Assembly (NCBI RefSeq): GCF_002836595.1
Contig: NZ_PJBB01000003.1
Span: 1,177,001-1,241,000 of the forward strand
Reading direction: 5' to 3'
DNA: 64,000 bases
From: Tenacibaculum sp. Bg11-29
GTDB taxonomy: Bacteria; Bacteroidota; Bacteroidia; Flavobacteriales; Flavobacteriaceae
Part shown: positions 22,606-31,655 of the stretch, one piece after another
How the letters are laid out: each line of letters starts with the position of its first letter
Position numbering within the stretch: the first letter of the stretch is position 1
The notes under the pieces: model-generated
The model's input: the letters and a program-made list of their open reading frames with translations, nothing else
Databases searched by the model: none
Told to the model about the DNA's origin: nothing
Made by a program: the position numbers and the translations under genes

Positions 22606-24906
22606 CTATAATTTAATCTTTCTAGAGCAAATAATTGCGTCGTTTACAACAAAAGGCATTGGCATCATAATTTCACTTCGCGGTTTTAAATTAAATTTAT
22701 TATTAGATAACAGGTCGTATGATATTTCATTTAATGTAATATCTGGTTTTATGTTTTTATCAATTGTAAAAGAGATAGTTACGTTTTTATCCGAATTAGC
22801 CATTTGATAAATTAGAAGAGTTCCTTTATTGGCTGTAAATTCTTTACCATCATCATAAAAAACACCATTTATTGTTAAATTTTTTAATTTAAGAATTGAA
22901 TTGTTATTAAATTCATATCTATTTATTTTGCGAGTAGGAGTTATTGTGAAATTTAATTCTCTTTCATTATTAATAATAGTATCCTTATTAATAGTTATGT
23001 TAGAAATAGGGAAGTTTTTATTTTCTGCTTTTTTATGATAACTAAAGCCAGTATTGTATTTACTTTTTCCTTCAATAAAAGGGATGGTTCCTTCTAAATA
23101 ATCATTCTTAAAAACTTGTTTAGTAAAACCATCTAGCTTTTTGTTATAAGTTGCCCAATAAGAAGTATTAGTATCTGAGTTTTGTATAAAAACAATACTG
23201 TTAGGTTTTCTTTTGTCAATAGAATACCCACTATTAAAAGTTGCAAGTCCGAAAAATAGAATTGAAATGAACCCAGCAACTACTTGCCAACTATTTTTCT
23301 TTTTGTACTGATGAAAAACAGGTAAGGTAAAGCTAAATATTAGTGTTAGTAAAAAAGCTGAAATGAATAATGTTTTTAAACCTAAAGCTACTGGGAATAA
23401 TTGTAACATAGGCGCAATCATATATATAGTTGGTATAGAAATTATGGCAAATAATGTAGCTCTAGACCGATCTCTAATGTCCATATAAATTAAAATTGCT
23501 AAAATTATTAAGCAAGCGTAGATAGGAATTATAAAGAATCCTGCACCAGGCATATACTGCATAATAAAATAGTTTAAAATAAGTCCTGTAAAAATTGGTG
23601 CGATATAAAGATCAGCAGTTTTTTTAGTATTAAATTTATTATAAATTTTAAATAAAATCCAACTATTTAAGGATATAAATGCAATGATGTATTGATATCC
23701 ATTGTAAGTAAAGCCATGTAGAATGTCGGTATATTCAGGATGAATTAATAAAATTAATTTCCATAATCCGTATGAAATACCTACACAAAGAATAATACAT
23801 ATAAAGTAAGGAATAAACCCCTTTAGTAATCCATTGATTGTTAATTTTTCGTTTTTAATACCTAGATATAGTAATGCTAAGAAAATTACTAATGCTAGAA
23901 TAAACATAGGTAAAACCCATGAAAATGGATAAATTAAAAGTTTAGTAAAGGGAAAATTAACGTAGATATAATCTTCATTACTATTGGTATCGTTTAAATT
24001 TGAATTCGAAAAATAGTTAAGCGAAGTAGTAAAGTATTCAGCTTGATGTTGTAATGTTTCTCTATTTAGTCTCTCGTAAGAATCTTGAACGGTATGGTAA
24101 TCGAAATGATCATCAATAAAAGCGAAATTAAAGCCATTTATATTTCCATTTTCTCTAAAGATTGTTAAATCAGTATCATTAGGTAGTTTTTTGTAGATAC
24201 TATACATTAGAGAGTTGGCAGCAGGGTAATTTGGATTTGAATTTAAAAATTCTGTTAGTATTTTTTTGTTCTTTCCATTTGTTTCCATCAACATATAACT
24301 AGCACCACCACTTCCTCTAGCTTCAAAATTTAATACCAATCCAATGTTTTTTGCAAAAGGGTGATTTTCAACAAAAGCCTGAGCGCCCAACAATCCTAAT
24401 TCTTCTGCGTCAGAAAAAAGAATAATAATATCGTTTTTTGGTTGGTTCTTTTTTGCTAAAAAAGCGCGAAGCCCTTCAAGAATTGTTACAACGCCTGAGC
24501 CAGCATCACTTGCTCCTAGTGATGAATGTGGGTTTGAATCGTAATGTGTTAAAAGTAACAGCGATTTTCCTTTTTCTGTCCCTTTAATTTTTGCAACAAT
24601 ATTTTCGGTTGTTGTACTTGCTCTCCACTTTTTATTTATTGCTGTTTTTTGTTGAATTTCAGCAGTTAATCCTAATTTTTTTAATTCATTAATAATATAG
24701 TATTGAACTAGTTTGTGCTCTGGAGAACCTGTATGATGTGGCTTTTTTGATATTTTTTTTAAATGATAGAGTGCATTATTTATAGAGAAATCAGTAGCTT
24801 TTAATTCTTTCTCATCGGGTATAAGTGTTGGTGTTATATCACTAAAACTCCAATAAACAGTAAATAAAATAATTATAACAGCAATAAAATTATTAGATGA
24901 TTTCAT
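22606..24906 (-). CDS. M28 family membrane metallopeptidase
   Basis: A 766-aa protein with one N-terminal helix, an M28 zinc peptidase domain (residues ~40-290) and about eight membrane helices followed by a C-terminal soluble domain (~560-766). Zinc-ligand motifs are LLTHYDSNPHSS (His), GASDAGSGVVTILEGL (Asp), FSDAEELGLLGAQAF (Glu-Glu) and the later FIDDHFDYHTVQD (His). The layout resembles eukaryotic ER aminopeptidases (ERMP1/Fxna type) and is common in flavobacteria. The peptidase domain would face the periplasm. Substrate unknown. Confidence 0.88.
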   Translation of the reverse strand: MKSSNNFIAVIIILFTVYWSFSDITPTLIPDEKELKATDFSINNALYHLKKISKKPHHTGSPEHKLVQYYIINELKKLGLTAEIQQKTAINKKWRASTTTENIVAKIKGTEKGKSLLLLTHYDSNPHSSLGASDAGSGVVTILEGLRAFLAKKNQPKNDIIILFSDAEELGLLGAQAFVENHPFAKNIGLVLNFEARGSGGASYMLMETNGKNKKILTEFLNSNPNYPAANSLMYSIYKKLPNDTDLTIFRENGNINGFNFAFIDDHFDYHTVQDSYERLNRETLQHQAEYFTTSLNYFSNSNLNDTNSNEDYIYVNFPFTKLLIYPFSWVLPMFILALVIFLALLYLGIKNEKLTINGLLKGFIPYFICIILCVGISYGLWKLILLIHPEYTDILHGFTYNGYQYIIAFISLNSWILFKIYNKFNTKKTADLYIAPIFTGLILNYFIMQYMPGAGFFIIPIYACLIILAILIYMDIRDRSRATLFAIISIPTIYMIAPMLQLFPVALGLKTLFISAFLLTLIFSFTLPVFHQYKKKNSWQVVAGFISILFFGLATFNSGYSIDKRKPNSIVFIQNSDTNTSYWATYNKKLDGFTKQVFKNDYLEGTIPFIEGKSKYNTGFSYHKKAENKNFPISNITINKDTIINNERELNFTITPTRKINRYEFNNNSILKLKNLTINGVFYDDGKEFTANKGTLLIYQMANSDKNVTISFTIDKNIKPDITLNEISYDLLSNNKFNLKPRSEIMMPMPFVVNDAIICSRKIKL

Positions 24907-24963
24907 AGTAATACTTTATATGTTATAAAAATAAGAAAATTAATTAGTTAATTAAAGCAATCA

Positions 24964-25314
24964 TTAATCTTGCTTAACTAATAAATAGCGTTCATTTTCT
25001 AATTCTAAATATCCTTGGTCGTACACATAAAAATAAGTGTTATTTGTTTTAGTAATATATAATGATGTAATAAATTTAAAATCAAAACCTTTATCAAATA
25101 GCATACGTCTACTAACTTTTGTTTTACCAGAAATGTTAAGTTCTGTAAGAGTTTTATAATTTTTACGTAAGCGATTATTAGTATTTCTTATTAGATTTTT
25201 ACTTTCTTTATTAATTTTGTTATTATAAGAGTTTCTACAATAATCTGAACAGAATTTTTTATCAATTCTACCGATTACTTTATCGTTGCATTCTAAACAT
25301 TTTTTACTTTCCAT
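24964..25314 (-). CDS. Small zinc-ribbon protein
   Basis: A 116-aa basic protein with an N-terminal zinc ribbon (C-x2-C ... C-x3-C: CLECNDKV and KKFCSDYCRNSYNNK) and a C-terminal part without a recognised fold. Homologous small proteins occur in flavobacteria; function unknown, nucleic-acid contact is plausible. Its ATG overlaps the end of the broken GNAT gene by 11 bp. Confidence 0.75.
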   Translation of the reverse strand: MESKKCLECNDKVIGRIDKKFCSDYCRNSYNNKINKESKNLIRNTNNRLRKNYKTLTELNISGKTKVSRRMLFDKGFDFKFITSLYITKTNNTYFYVYDQGYLELENERYLLVKQD

Positions 25315-25846
25315 AATCAGCGCTTTTTAGCTCATACCAATTTACTGGTATTTCTTTAAAATTAAATTGATTTACTAATCGTAAGCCTACCTTTTTTAAA
25401 ATTTTATTAGAGCCTATATTTTGTGTATCAGCAGCTCTATAAATTATATCATAGTTCATTTTTTTAAAGCCAAAATCTAAACAAGCAAAAGCTGTTTCAG
25501 AAGCATAACCTTTACCTCAAAATTTAGGGATAAATCGGTAGCCTATATCAACAAAGTTTTGATATCCATTTAGCTCTTCTTTCTCTCCAGTGTTTAATTT
25601 TAATCCAGACCATGCAATAAATTCACCAGAAGACTTTTCTATACAGGCAAACCGACCAATACCCAATTCTTTGTATTGATTAAGAATAAACTGAATGTTT
25701 TTTTCAGCTTCTAGTATTGTTTTTATAGGGTTGTTGCCTAAATATTGATGAACTTTTTTATCAGAATCTAATGCAAATATTCCTTCAATGTCTGTTTCTT
25801 TTAATTCCCTTAAAATTAATCTGTCTGTTTCTAAATAGAATTTCAT
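25304..25846 (-). pseudogene. GNAT acetyltransferase (RimJ/RimL type) with an in-frame TGA
   Basis: The N-terminal 109 codons read as a normal GNAT protein (LETDRLILRELKETDIEGIF, WSGLKLNTGEKEELN, VDIGYRFIPKF). Codon 110 is TGA at 25517-25519, where the family has Trp in the F-W-G-K-G-Y-A motif. The frame then continues without shift (GKGYASETAFACLDFGFKKM, NIGSNKILKKVGL) to TAA at 25304-25306. A single G-to-A change of TGG explains it. The acetyl-CoA-binding loop lies after the stop, so the truncated product would be inactive. It could also be a sequencing error; no selenocysteine element is evident. Confidence 0.9.
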
Positions 25847-25864
25847 GCTTTAATTGTTTGATAA

Positions 25865-25872
25865 CAAATGTA
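25865..25872 (-). promoter_or_regulatory. Candidate -7 element of the GNAT gene
   Basis: TACATTTG on the minus strand matches TAnnTTTG, 18 bp before the GNAT ATG. The region upstream of it carries direct repeats (25881-25924). Confidence 0.45.
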
Positions 25873-25880
25873 TTAAAAAT

Positions 25881-25924
25881 AAACAAACGATTACATTCAT
25901 TTACAAACGAAAACAAACGATTAC
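25881..25924. repeat. Tandem-spaced direct repeats in the GNAT-ssb intergenic region
   Basis: AAACAAACGATTAC occurs at 25881-25894 and again at 25911-25924, exactly 30 bp apart, with a partial ACAAACGA at 25903-25910. The periodic spacing suggests a protein-binding array between two divergent genes. Confidence 0.7.
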
Positions 25925-26005
25925 TAACCGATTTTAATTTGTGTAGTGTTTCATCTTTGCAGTGTCAAAACGAATTGGCAAATCATAATCATTAAAACTT
26001 ATCTT

Positions 26006-26341
26006 ATGAGTACGTTAAGAAACAAAGTACAGTTAATTGGAAATTTAGGAAATAACCCAGAAATTATTACTTTAGATAGTGGTAAAAAACTAGCAAAATT
26101 TTCTATAGCAACGAATGAAAGTTATAAAAATTCAGAAGGAGAGAAGATAACGGATACACAATGGCACAATGTTGTTGCGTGGAATAAAACTGCTGAGATC
26201 ATAGAAAAATACCTTCAAAAAGGAAACGAAGTTGCTATTGAGGGTAAATTAACTTCTCGTTCATATGAAACTTCAGAGGGAGAAAAGAGATATGTAACTG
26301 AGGTCGTTTGTAATGAGTTGTTAATGTTAGGTAACAAGTAG
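26006..26341 (+). CDS. ssb: Short single-stranded DNA-binding protein
   Basis: A 111-aa OB-fold SSB: LRNKVQLIGNLGNNPEI, KFSIATNESYKNSEGEK, TQWHNVVAWNKTAEIIEKYLQKG and VAIEGKLTSRSYE are all diagnostic. The ATG at 26006 is chosen because the family starts there; upstream codons are unlike SSB. It ends directly after the OB fold and lacks the disordered tail and acidic tip used to recruit partner proteins, so it is likely a second, specialised SSB rather than the replicative one. Confidence 0.9.
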   Translation: MSTLRNKVQLIGNLGNNPEIITLDSGKKLAKFSIATNESYKNSEGEKITDTQWHNVVAWNKTAEIIEKYLQKGNEVAIEGKLTSRSYETSEGEKRYVTEVVCNELLMLGNK

Positions 26342-26379
26342 GTAAATAAGATAAAATCATAATCATTTTTATGTTTTAG

Positions 26380-26413
26380 AACTCAGAATTATATTTAATT
26401 TTGAGTTTTTTTG
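26380..26413 (+). terminator. Terminator after ssb
   Basis: AACTCAGAATT / AATTTTGAGTT (one G-T pair, 6-nt loop) followed by a T-run. Confidence 0.8.
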
Positions 26414-26459
26414 TTTTAAACTTAAAGCCAAGAACAAGAACATGTTTTGTTTTTAAGAG

Positions 26460-26467
26460 TACTTTTG
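26460..26467 (+). promoter_or_regulatory. Candidate -7 element of the YitT gene
   Basis: TACTTTTG matches TAnnTTTG and lies 20 bp before the ATG at 26488, giving a short leader. No -33 element at the usual spacing. Confidence 0.45.
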
Positions 26468-26487
26468 CACTAGTAAAAATTAAGAAA

Positions 26488-27345
26488 ATGATTAAGGAGA
26501 AACTAAAGAGAGAATTAAAAAATTATTTATTTATACTTAGTGGTAGTTTAATTTTAGCTATTGGTGTTGTTGGTTTTTTAGCACCAAATAAAATAGCGAC
26601 AGGAGGTACTGCTGGTTTATCAATTGTATTAAACTATGTGTCTAATATTCCTATAGGATTGTTACTGCTGTTTTTAAATGCTCCATTACTTTTAATAAGT
26701 GTAAAATATATTGGGAAACGATTTGCGTTTAGAACAATGATTTCTATTATTTCTTTGGCTTTTTTTATAGATTTTTTTAGGGAAATTATACATTTTCCAA
26801 CATTAAGTACTAATACACTACTTTCTACTATTTATGGAGGATTATGTGTAGGAGTAGGTATTGGAATTATATTTAAAGGAGATGCTTCTGCAGGAGGAGG
26901 AGCAATTATAGCACGTATCTTAAAAGATAAATACGATATTAAACCAGGTACAGTAATTTTAACATTAGATATATTAATAGTCCTTTTATCTGCAATTGTT
27001 TTTAAAAATTTAGAACTTGCGTTATGGGCTATGCTTAGTATTTTTGTAGCAAGTAAATTTATAGATTTAGTGCTTACAGGGCGTAAACAAAATAAAATTG
27101 TACATATAGCTTCAGAAGATTTAAATGCACTTAAAAGCATAATAGCATCTAAAATGGGTATTTCAGGTACTTTAATACAAGGAAATGATTTGTCTCAAAC
27201 CAATCAAAGAAACATCATATTCTTGTCTATAAATAAAAATAGGATTATGACACTTAAAAATCTTGTTGAAAGACATGACCCGAAAGCATATATGATTGTT
27301 TTAGAAGCAACAGAGTTATTAGGTTCTTCTAGAGAAATTAAATAG
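26488..27345 (+). CDS. YitT family membrane protein (DUF161-DUF2179)
   Basis: A 285-aa protein with five or six N-terminal helices (starting NYLFILSGSLILAIGVVGFLAP, as pieces) and a C-terminal soluble DUF2179 domain from ~residue 205. Family marks are PNKIATGGTAGLSIVLNY and DASAGGGAIIARILK. YitT proteins are of unknown function, probably transporters with a regulatory domain. The ATG at 26488 is preferred over an upstream in-frame start because it follows a -7 promoter element. Confidence 0.87.
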   Translation: MIKEKLKRELKNYLFILSGSLILAIGVVGFLAPNKIATGGTAGLSIVLNYVSNIPIGLLLLFLNAPLLLISVKYIGKRFAFRTMISIISLAFFIDFFREIIHFPTLSTNTLLSTIYGGLCVGVGIGIIFKGDASAGGGAIIARILKDKYDIKPGTVILTLDILIVLLSAIVFKNLELALWAMLSIFVASKFIDLVLTGRKQNKIVHIASEDLNALKSIIASKMGISGTLIQGNDLSQTNQRNIIFLSINKNRIMTLKNLVERHDPKAYMIVLEATELLGSSREIK

Positions 27346-27368
27346 TAGTATTCAATGTATTTAACTTT

Positions 27369-29495
27369 CTACGAATTATTATAATTCATAGAAAGTTGAA
27401 TGCGTTTTCTTTTAACATCTACCTCTAATACCTTTACCTGTACGTGTTGATTTAAACTTACATGTTCATTTACATCTTTAACAAACGTATTTGATAGATT
27501 AGAAACATGTACTAAACCACTTTCTTTAACACCAATATCGACAAAACAACCAAAATTGGTAATGTTATTTATAATTCCAGGGAGTATCATACCAGTTCTT
27601 ATATCTTCAATTGTTTTAATATGTTCGTTAAAACTAAAAGATTTTGCTTTTTCACGAGGGTCTAGTCCAGGTTTTTCTAGTTCCTTTACAATATCTTGTA
27701 ACGTAGGTAACCCGAAAGAATCAGTAACATACTGTTGTAATTTCAATTGTTTTAAAGCAGCAGTGTTTCCTATTAAATCAATTATTTTACTACCTGAATC
27801 TTTAGCCATTTGCTTAATTAAAGCGTAACGTTCTGGGTGAACGGCAGAATCATCAAGTGGATTATCACCATTTTTAATGCGTAAAAAACCAGCAGACTGT
27901 TCAAAAGCTTTTCCGCCTAATCGAGGTACTTTTTTTATAGCAGTTCTATTAATAAATGCACCGTTTTCATTTCGGTAATTCACAATTTTTTCAGCTAATT
28001 TTGGTCCAATACCAGAAACATAACTTAGTAAAGAAGTACTTGCCGTATTAATATTAACACCTACCTTATTAACACAATGTTCAACGACGGTATCTAATGA
28101 TTTATTTAATTTAGATTGTTCTACATCATGTTGATATTGTCCTACACCAATTGATTTAGCATCAATTTTAACCAATTCGGCTAGTGGATCAGCCAATCTA
28201 CGTCCAATAGAGATGGCACCACGTACGGTAACATCGTATGTAGGAAACTCATCACGTGCAATTTTTGAAGCTGAATAAATAGAAGCGCCAGCCTCACTTA
28301 TTACAAATATTTCAACATTGTTTTTAAACGGAATACGTTTTATTAATTGTTCAGTTTCTCTAGAAGCTGTTCCGTTACCAATAGCAATGGCTTCAATTTT
28401 ATGTAGTTCAACTAACGAACTAATTTTTTCTATAGCTTTGGTAGATTGATGTTGAGGTGCATGCGGATATATGTTTTCGTTATGCAATAAATCACCTTGT
28501 TCATTTAAACAAACGACTTTACAACCTGATCTAAAACCAGGGTCAATAGCTAAAATTCGTTTTTCTCCTAATGGCGCTCCTAATAAAAGCTGTTGTAAAT
28601 TTTTAGCAAATACAGTTATGGCACTTTCATCAGCTTTGTCTTTAGCAATTGATACAGCTTCGTTTGTTAATGAAGGAAGCAATAATCGTTTATAAGAATC
28701 AGCAATTGCTAGTTCAATTTGATAAGCACACTCATTTTGAGAACTAATAATTCTGGTTTCTATTTTTTGAAGCGTACGTTCATCATCTATCTCAATTTTT
28801 ACACGAATAAAACCTTCTTTTTCGGCACGTAAAATAGCTAGTAACCTATGTGAAGGAATACGATTTAAATTTTCCTCCCAATCAAAATAATCTTTAAATT
28901 TCTGAGCGGCTTCATCGTCTTTTTTAGTTTTGACAACTTTGGTTAAAATTGCAGCATATCGTTCTAGTTGATGACGAATGTTATTACGAACATCAGTACG
29001 TTCATTTACCCATTCAGCAATAATATGTCGTGCACCTTCTAAAACTTTCTCATCAGTATCAACGGAATCATTTATGTATTTAGAGGCTGTAAACTCTAAA
29101 TCATTTACTCGCTGACCCATAATCATTTTAGCTAAGGGCTCCAGTCCGTTTTTACGAGCAGTTTCAGCTTTTGTTTTTCGCTTCTTCTTATATGGAAGAT
29201 AAATATCTTCTAGAACGGTAAGGTCGTAGGTTTTGTTAATTTTATTCTTTAATTCACTTGTTAAACAAGCTTGTTCTTCTAATGCTTTAAGAATGGTTGT
29301 TTTTCTCTTTTCAATAATCTCAAACTGTTCTTTTAACTGCACTATTTTACCGACTTCGACTTCATCTAAGTTCCCTGTTTTTTCTTTTCGGTAACGAGAA
29401 ATAAAAGGAATGGTACAATCTTCATTTAATAATTCAACAGTGTTTTGAATTGATTTTAGAGAAATATCTGTGCGAGATGAAATGTAGTTTATCAA
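27369..29495 (-). CDS. Tex-like RNA-binding transcription accessory protein
   Basis: A 708-aa Tex protein. Order of domains: helical N-terminal region (TIPFISRYRKEKTGNLDEVEV), YqgF-like RNase H fold (RILAIDPGFRSGCKVVCL), helix-hairpin-helix pair (LLSYVSGIGPKLAEKIVNYR) and C-terminal S1 RNA-binding domain (IINNITNFGCFVDIGVKESGLVHVS, as parts). Bacterial Tex, like eukaryotic Spt6, binds RNA and the transcription machinery. Length is near 710-780 aa of relatives, with a short C-terminus. Confidence 0.94.
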   Translation of the reverse strand: MINYISSRTDISLKSIQNTVELLNEDCTIPFISRYRKEKTGNLDEVEVGKIVQLKEQFEIIEKRKTTILKALEEQACLTSELKNKINKTYDLTVLEDIYLPYKKKRKTKAETARKNGLEPLAKMIMGQRVNDLEFTASKYINDSVDTDEKVLEGARHIIAEWVNERTDVRNNIRHQLERYAAILTKVVKTKKDDEAAQKFKDYFDWEENLNRIPSHRLLAILRAEKEGFIRVKIEIDDERTLQKIETRIISSQNECAYQIELAIADSYKRLLLPSLTNEAVSIAKDKADESAITVFAKNLQQLLLGAPLGEKRILAIDPGFRSGCKVVCLNEQGDLLHNENIYPHAPQHQSTKAIEKISSLVELHKIEAIAIGNGTASRETEQLIKRIPFKNNVEIFVISEAGASIYSASKIARDEFPTYDVTVRGAISIGRRLADPLAELVKIDAKSIGVGQYQHDVEQSKLNKSLDTVVEHCVNKVGVNINTASTSLLSYVSGIGPKLAEKIVNYRNENGAFINRTAIKKVPRLGGKAFEQSAGFLRIKNGDNPLDDSAVHPERYALIKQMAKDSGSKIIDLIGNTAALKQLKLQQYVTDSFGLPTLQDIVKELEKPGLDPREKAKSFSFNEHIKTIEDIRTGMILPGIINNITNFGCFVDIGVKESGLVHVSNLSNTFVKDVNEHVSLNQHVQVKVLEVDVKRKRIQLSMNYNNS

Positions 29496-29579
29496 AGGAA
29501 TAGGCGTTAATTACTGTATTAATAACAAAAATAGATAAAAATGAGTTGAATGTAGTCTTAGATAAACAATCTAATTTGT

Positions 29580-29587
29580 TAGATTTG
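29580..29587 (+). promoter_or_regulatory. Candidate -7 element of the LytTR gene
   Basis: TAGATTTG matches TAnnTTTG, 17 bp before the GTG start; a matching -33 element is not seen. Confidence 0.35.
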
Positions 29588-29604
29588 AATTTAAAAATAA
29601 AATT

Positions 29605-30396
29605 GTGAATAAAGAATATCCTTTAAATAAAAATATAAAAAATCACTTATGGATTTCTTTGGCATTAGGTATTTGGGTTTTTATGTTTTTATATTTTGCA
29701 GAACCCTTTGATATTAATCGATTTACCAAAATTGAGAAAATTACACTATTACCTATCTATGGCATTATTCAAAGTATTTGTTATTGTATTCCTTTATGGT
29801 ATCAACATAAATTCAACCAGAATAAATGGTCGTTTAAAAAAGAATTTATTTTTATTGGATTAATGATTTTTATTGGTTTTTGTATTAATTTTTTGTTTTA
29901 CAAAAATTTTGTTGCTTACAATGAGGCAGAAACCTATAATTATTATCATTATTTTAAATGGATTTATTTACCTGCATTGGCTATCATACTTCCATTCATT
30001 TTAATAGGAAGATATATCACAGGAAAATTCTCTCAGAATAATATTGTTGAAGATAAGATGGTAATAAAAGGAAAAGGTAAACTTGATTTTATTGCATTAA
30101 AACCAAATGAATTAGTTTTTGTTCAAGCTTCAGATAATTATATAGAGGTTAATCTTATTGAAAAAAATACTATTAAAAAAATAATAATAAGAGAAACCAT
30201 TTCAGAAATAGAAAGATCATTTCCTTTTTTATTAAAAACCCATCGCTCTTTTTTAATAAATCCATCACACTTTAAACAGTTTAAAACTGAAAACAAAAAG
30301 CTTTTGATAGATGTAGGATTTGGTAATCACATACCTGTTTCTAGAAATTTACAAACGCAAGTAAAAAAGCAATTACTAGTTACCACAAATAAGTAG
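29605..30396 (+). CDS. Membrane-bound LytTR transcription regulator
   Basis: A 263-aa protein with four N-terminal transmembrane helices (residues ~15-145) and a C-terminal LytTR DNA-binding domain (~155-260). LytTR marks are ELVFVQASDNYIEVNLI, IIRETISEIERSFPFLLKTHRSFLINPSH (as parts) and NHIPVSRNL. It starts with GTG. Such proteins are one-component regulators whose membrane part probably senses the signal. The next gene, a lipoprotein serine hydrolase 87 bp downstream, is a candidate target or operon partner. Confidence 0.85.
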   Translation: MNKEYPLNKNIKNHLWISLALGIWVFMFLYFAEPFDINRFTKIEKITLLPIYGIIQSICYCIPLWYQHKFNQNKWSFKKEFIFIGLMIFIGFCINFLFYKNFVAYNEAETYNYYHYFKWIYLPALAIILPFILIGRYITGKFSQNNIVEDKMVIKGKGKLDFIALKPNELVFVQASDNYIEVNLIEKNTIKKIIIRETISEIERSFPFLLKTHRSFLINPSHFKQFKTENKKLLIDVGFGNHIPVSRNLQTQVKKQLLVTTNK

Positions 30397-30446
30397 CGTT
30401 TCACCACAACCTTTATTTTTAAAGGGGCTTTAAGTAATATCTAAGA

Positions 30447-30454
30447 TATTTTTG
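30447..30454 (+). promoter_or_regulatory. Candidate -7 element of the serine hydrolase gene
   Basis: TATTTTTG, 29 bp before the ATG, matches TAnnTTTG; no clear -33 element. Confidence 0.4.
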
Positions 30455-30483
30455 TCATATCAAATTAATTAAAAAATAAGATA

Positions 30484-31584
30484 ATGATAAAAAAAATCAC
30501 ACTCTTTTTAATAATAGTATGTTTACAATCTTGCCATATTGGAAGGATGATTAGATATTATAAGGCAGATATAGATGATCATAAAATTTTTCCTTACACA
30601 GAGGTTAACAAAGGAGAAGAAACCTTTTATTTTAAAGATGGTACAAATTCAGAATTAGCGAATAGGATAAACAATATCAGTATTTCAAAAGGTGATAAAA
30701 ATTATTTTATAAATGATTTTTTAACCAATCAAACTGAAACAACTTCCTTTTTAGTTATAAAAAATGATACGATCCTTTTTGAAAAATATTATGAAGGCTA
30801 TAAGCGTGATTCTATTTCAAATATATTTTCGGTATCAAAATCAGTAACCTCTTTATTAATGGGAATAGCTATAGACGAAGGTGTTATAAAAGGTGTAAAC
30901 GATCCAATTACTAAATATATACCAGAACTTTCTAAGTCAAATAAAACATTTGATAAATTAACTATAAAGCATTTATTAAATATGCGTTCTGGATTAAAAT
31001 TCAGTGAAAGTTACCGTAGCCCATTTGATGAGGTGAGTAAACTGTATTATGGAACAAATCAGATTAAACAAATTTCTAAATTGGAATTTATTCATGTGCC
31101 AGGAACGTACCATGATTACCAAAGTGTTTGTACAACACTTTTAGGAATTGCAATTGAAAGAGCTACAAAAAAAGAACTAGGAAAATATTTAGAAGAAAAA
31201 ATATGGAAACCATTGCAAATGGAAAACAATGCAACCTGGAGTGTTGATGATAAAATACGTAGAAATACAAAAGCATTTTGTTGTTTAAATACGACAGCTA
31301 TTGATTTAGCTAAATTGGCGCGATTGGTATTAAATAAAGGTAAGTTTAATGGGAAACAGATTGTTTCAGAAAAATGGATTAACAAATTAACAAAAGGAAA
31401 TAAGGACAATGATTGTTACCAATACCAATGGTATAGTTACGAATGTTCAGAAGATTATTATGCACTGGGTATTTTAGGGCAAATAGTATATATAGTCCCT
31501 AGTGAGGATTTAATTATTATCCGCTTAGGAAAATCTGATGGAGAAAATTTTTTATCAAAAATTAAAGAAGTTGTAAAGGAATAA
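30484..31584 (+). CDS. Beta-lactamase-like serine hydrolase, lipoprotein
   Basis: A 366-aa class C beta-lactamase-fold protein. A lipobox (LQSC, Cys17) marks it as a lipoprotein. The Ser-x-x-Lys motif is Ser116-Val-Ser-Lys119 in IFSVSKSVTS; GTYHDYQSVCTTLLG occupies the second motif position, with Tyr present but Gln-Ser in place of the classical x-Asn. Related enzymes include esterases, peptidases and amide hydrolases, so a true beta-lactamase role is unlikely. It follows the LytTR regulator gene. Confidence 0.85.
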   Translation: MIKKITLFLIIVCLQSCHIGRMIRYYKADIDDHKIFPYTEVNKGEETFYFKDGTNSELANRINNISISKGDKNYFINDFLTNQTETTSFLVIKNDTILFEKYYEGYKRDSISNIFSVSKSVTSLLMGIAIDEGVIKGVNDPITKYIPELSKSNKTFDKLTIKHLLNMRSGLKFSESYRSPFDEVSKLYYGTNQIKQISKLEFIHVPGTYHDYQSVCTTLLGIAIERATKKELGKYLEEKIWKPLQMENNATWSVDDKIRRNTKAFCCLNTTAIDLAKLARLVLNKGKFNGKQIVSEKWINKLTKGNKDNDCYQYQWYSYECSEDYYALGILGQIVYIVPSEDLIIIRLGKSDGENFLSKIKEVVKE

Positions 31585-31595
31585 TTAAAATTAAA

Positions 31596-31628
31596 AACCT
31601 CACAGTTTTTTTAAAACTTGTGAGGTTT
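31596..31628 (+). terminator. Terminator after the serine hydrolase gene
   Basis: AACCTCACA / TGTGAGGTT with additional pairing of AGTTTT and AAAACT in the loop. Confidence 0.75.
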
Positions 31629-31655
31629 GTTAGATGTATTTAAAGAAGTACTATT

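Noticed and set aside
25517..25519. TGA in the GNAT gene as a selenocysteine codon
   Set aside because: The family has Trp here and no selenocysteine insertion hairpin is evident; a plain nonsense change is simpler.
25881..25924. Possible mini-CRISPR from two identical 14-mers
   Set aside because: Repeats are too short and too few, and there are no cas genes in the window.
30484..31584. Serine hydrolase as a beta-lactamase resistance gene
   Set aside because: Only the general fold and Ser-x-x-Lys motif match; the second motif differs and related proteins are mostly esterases or peptidases.
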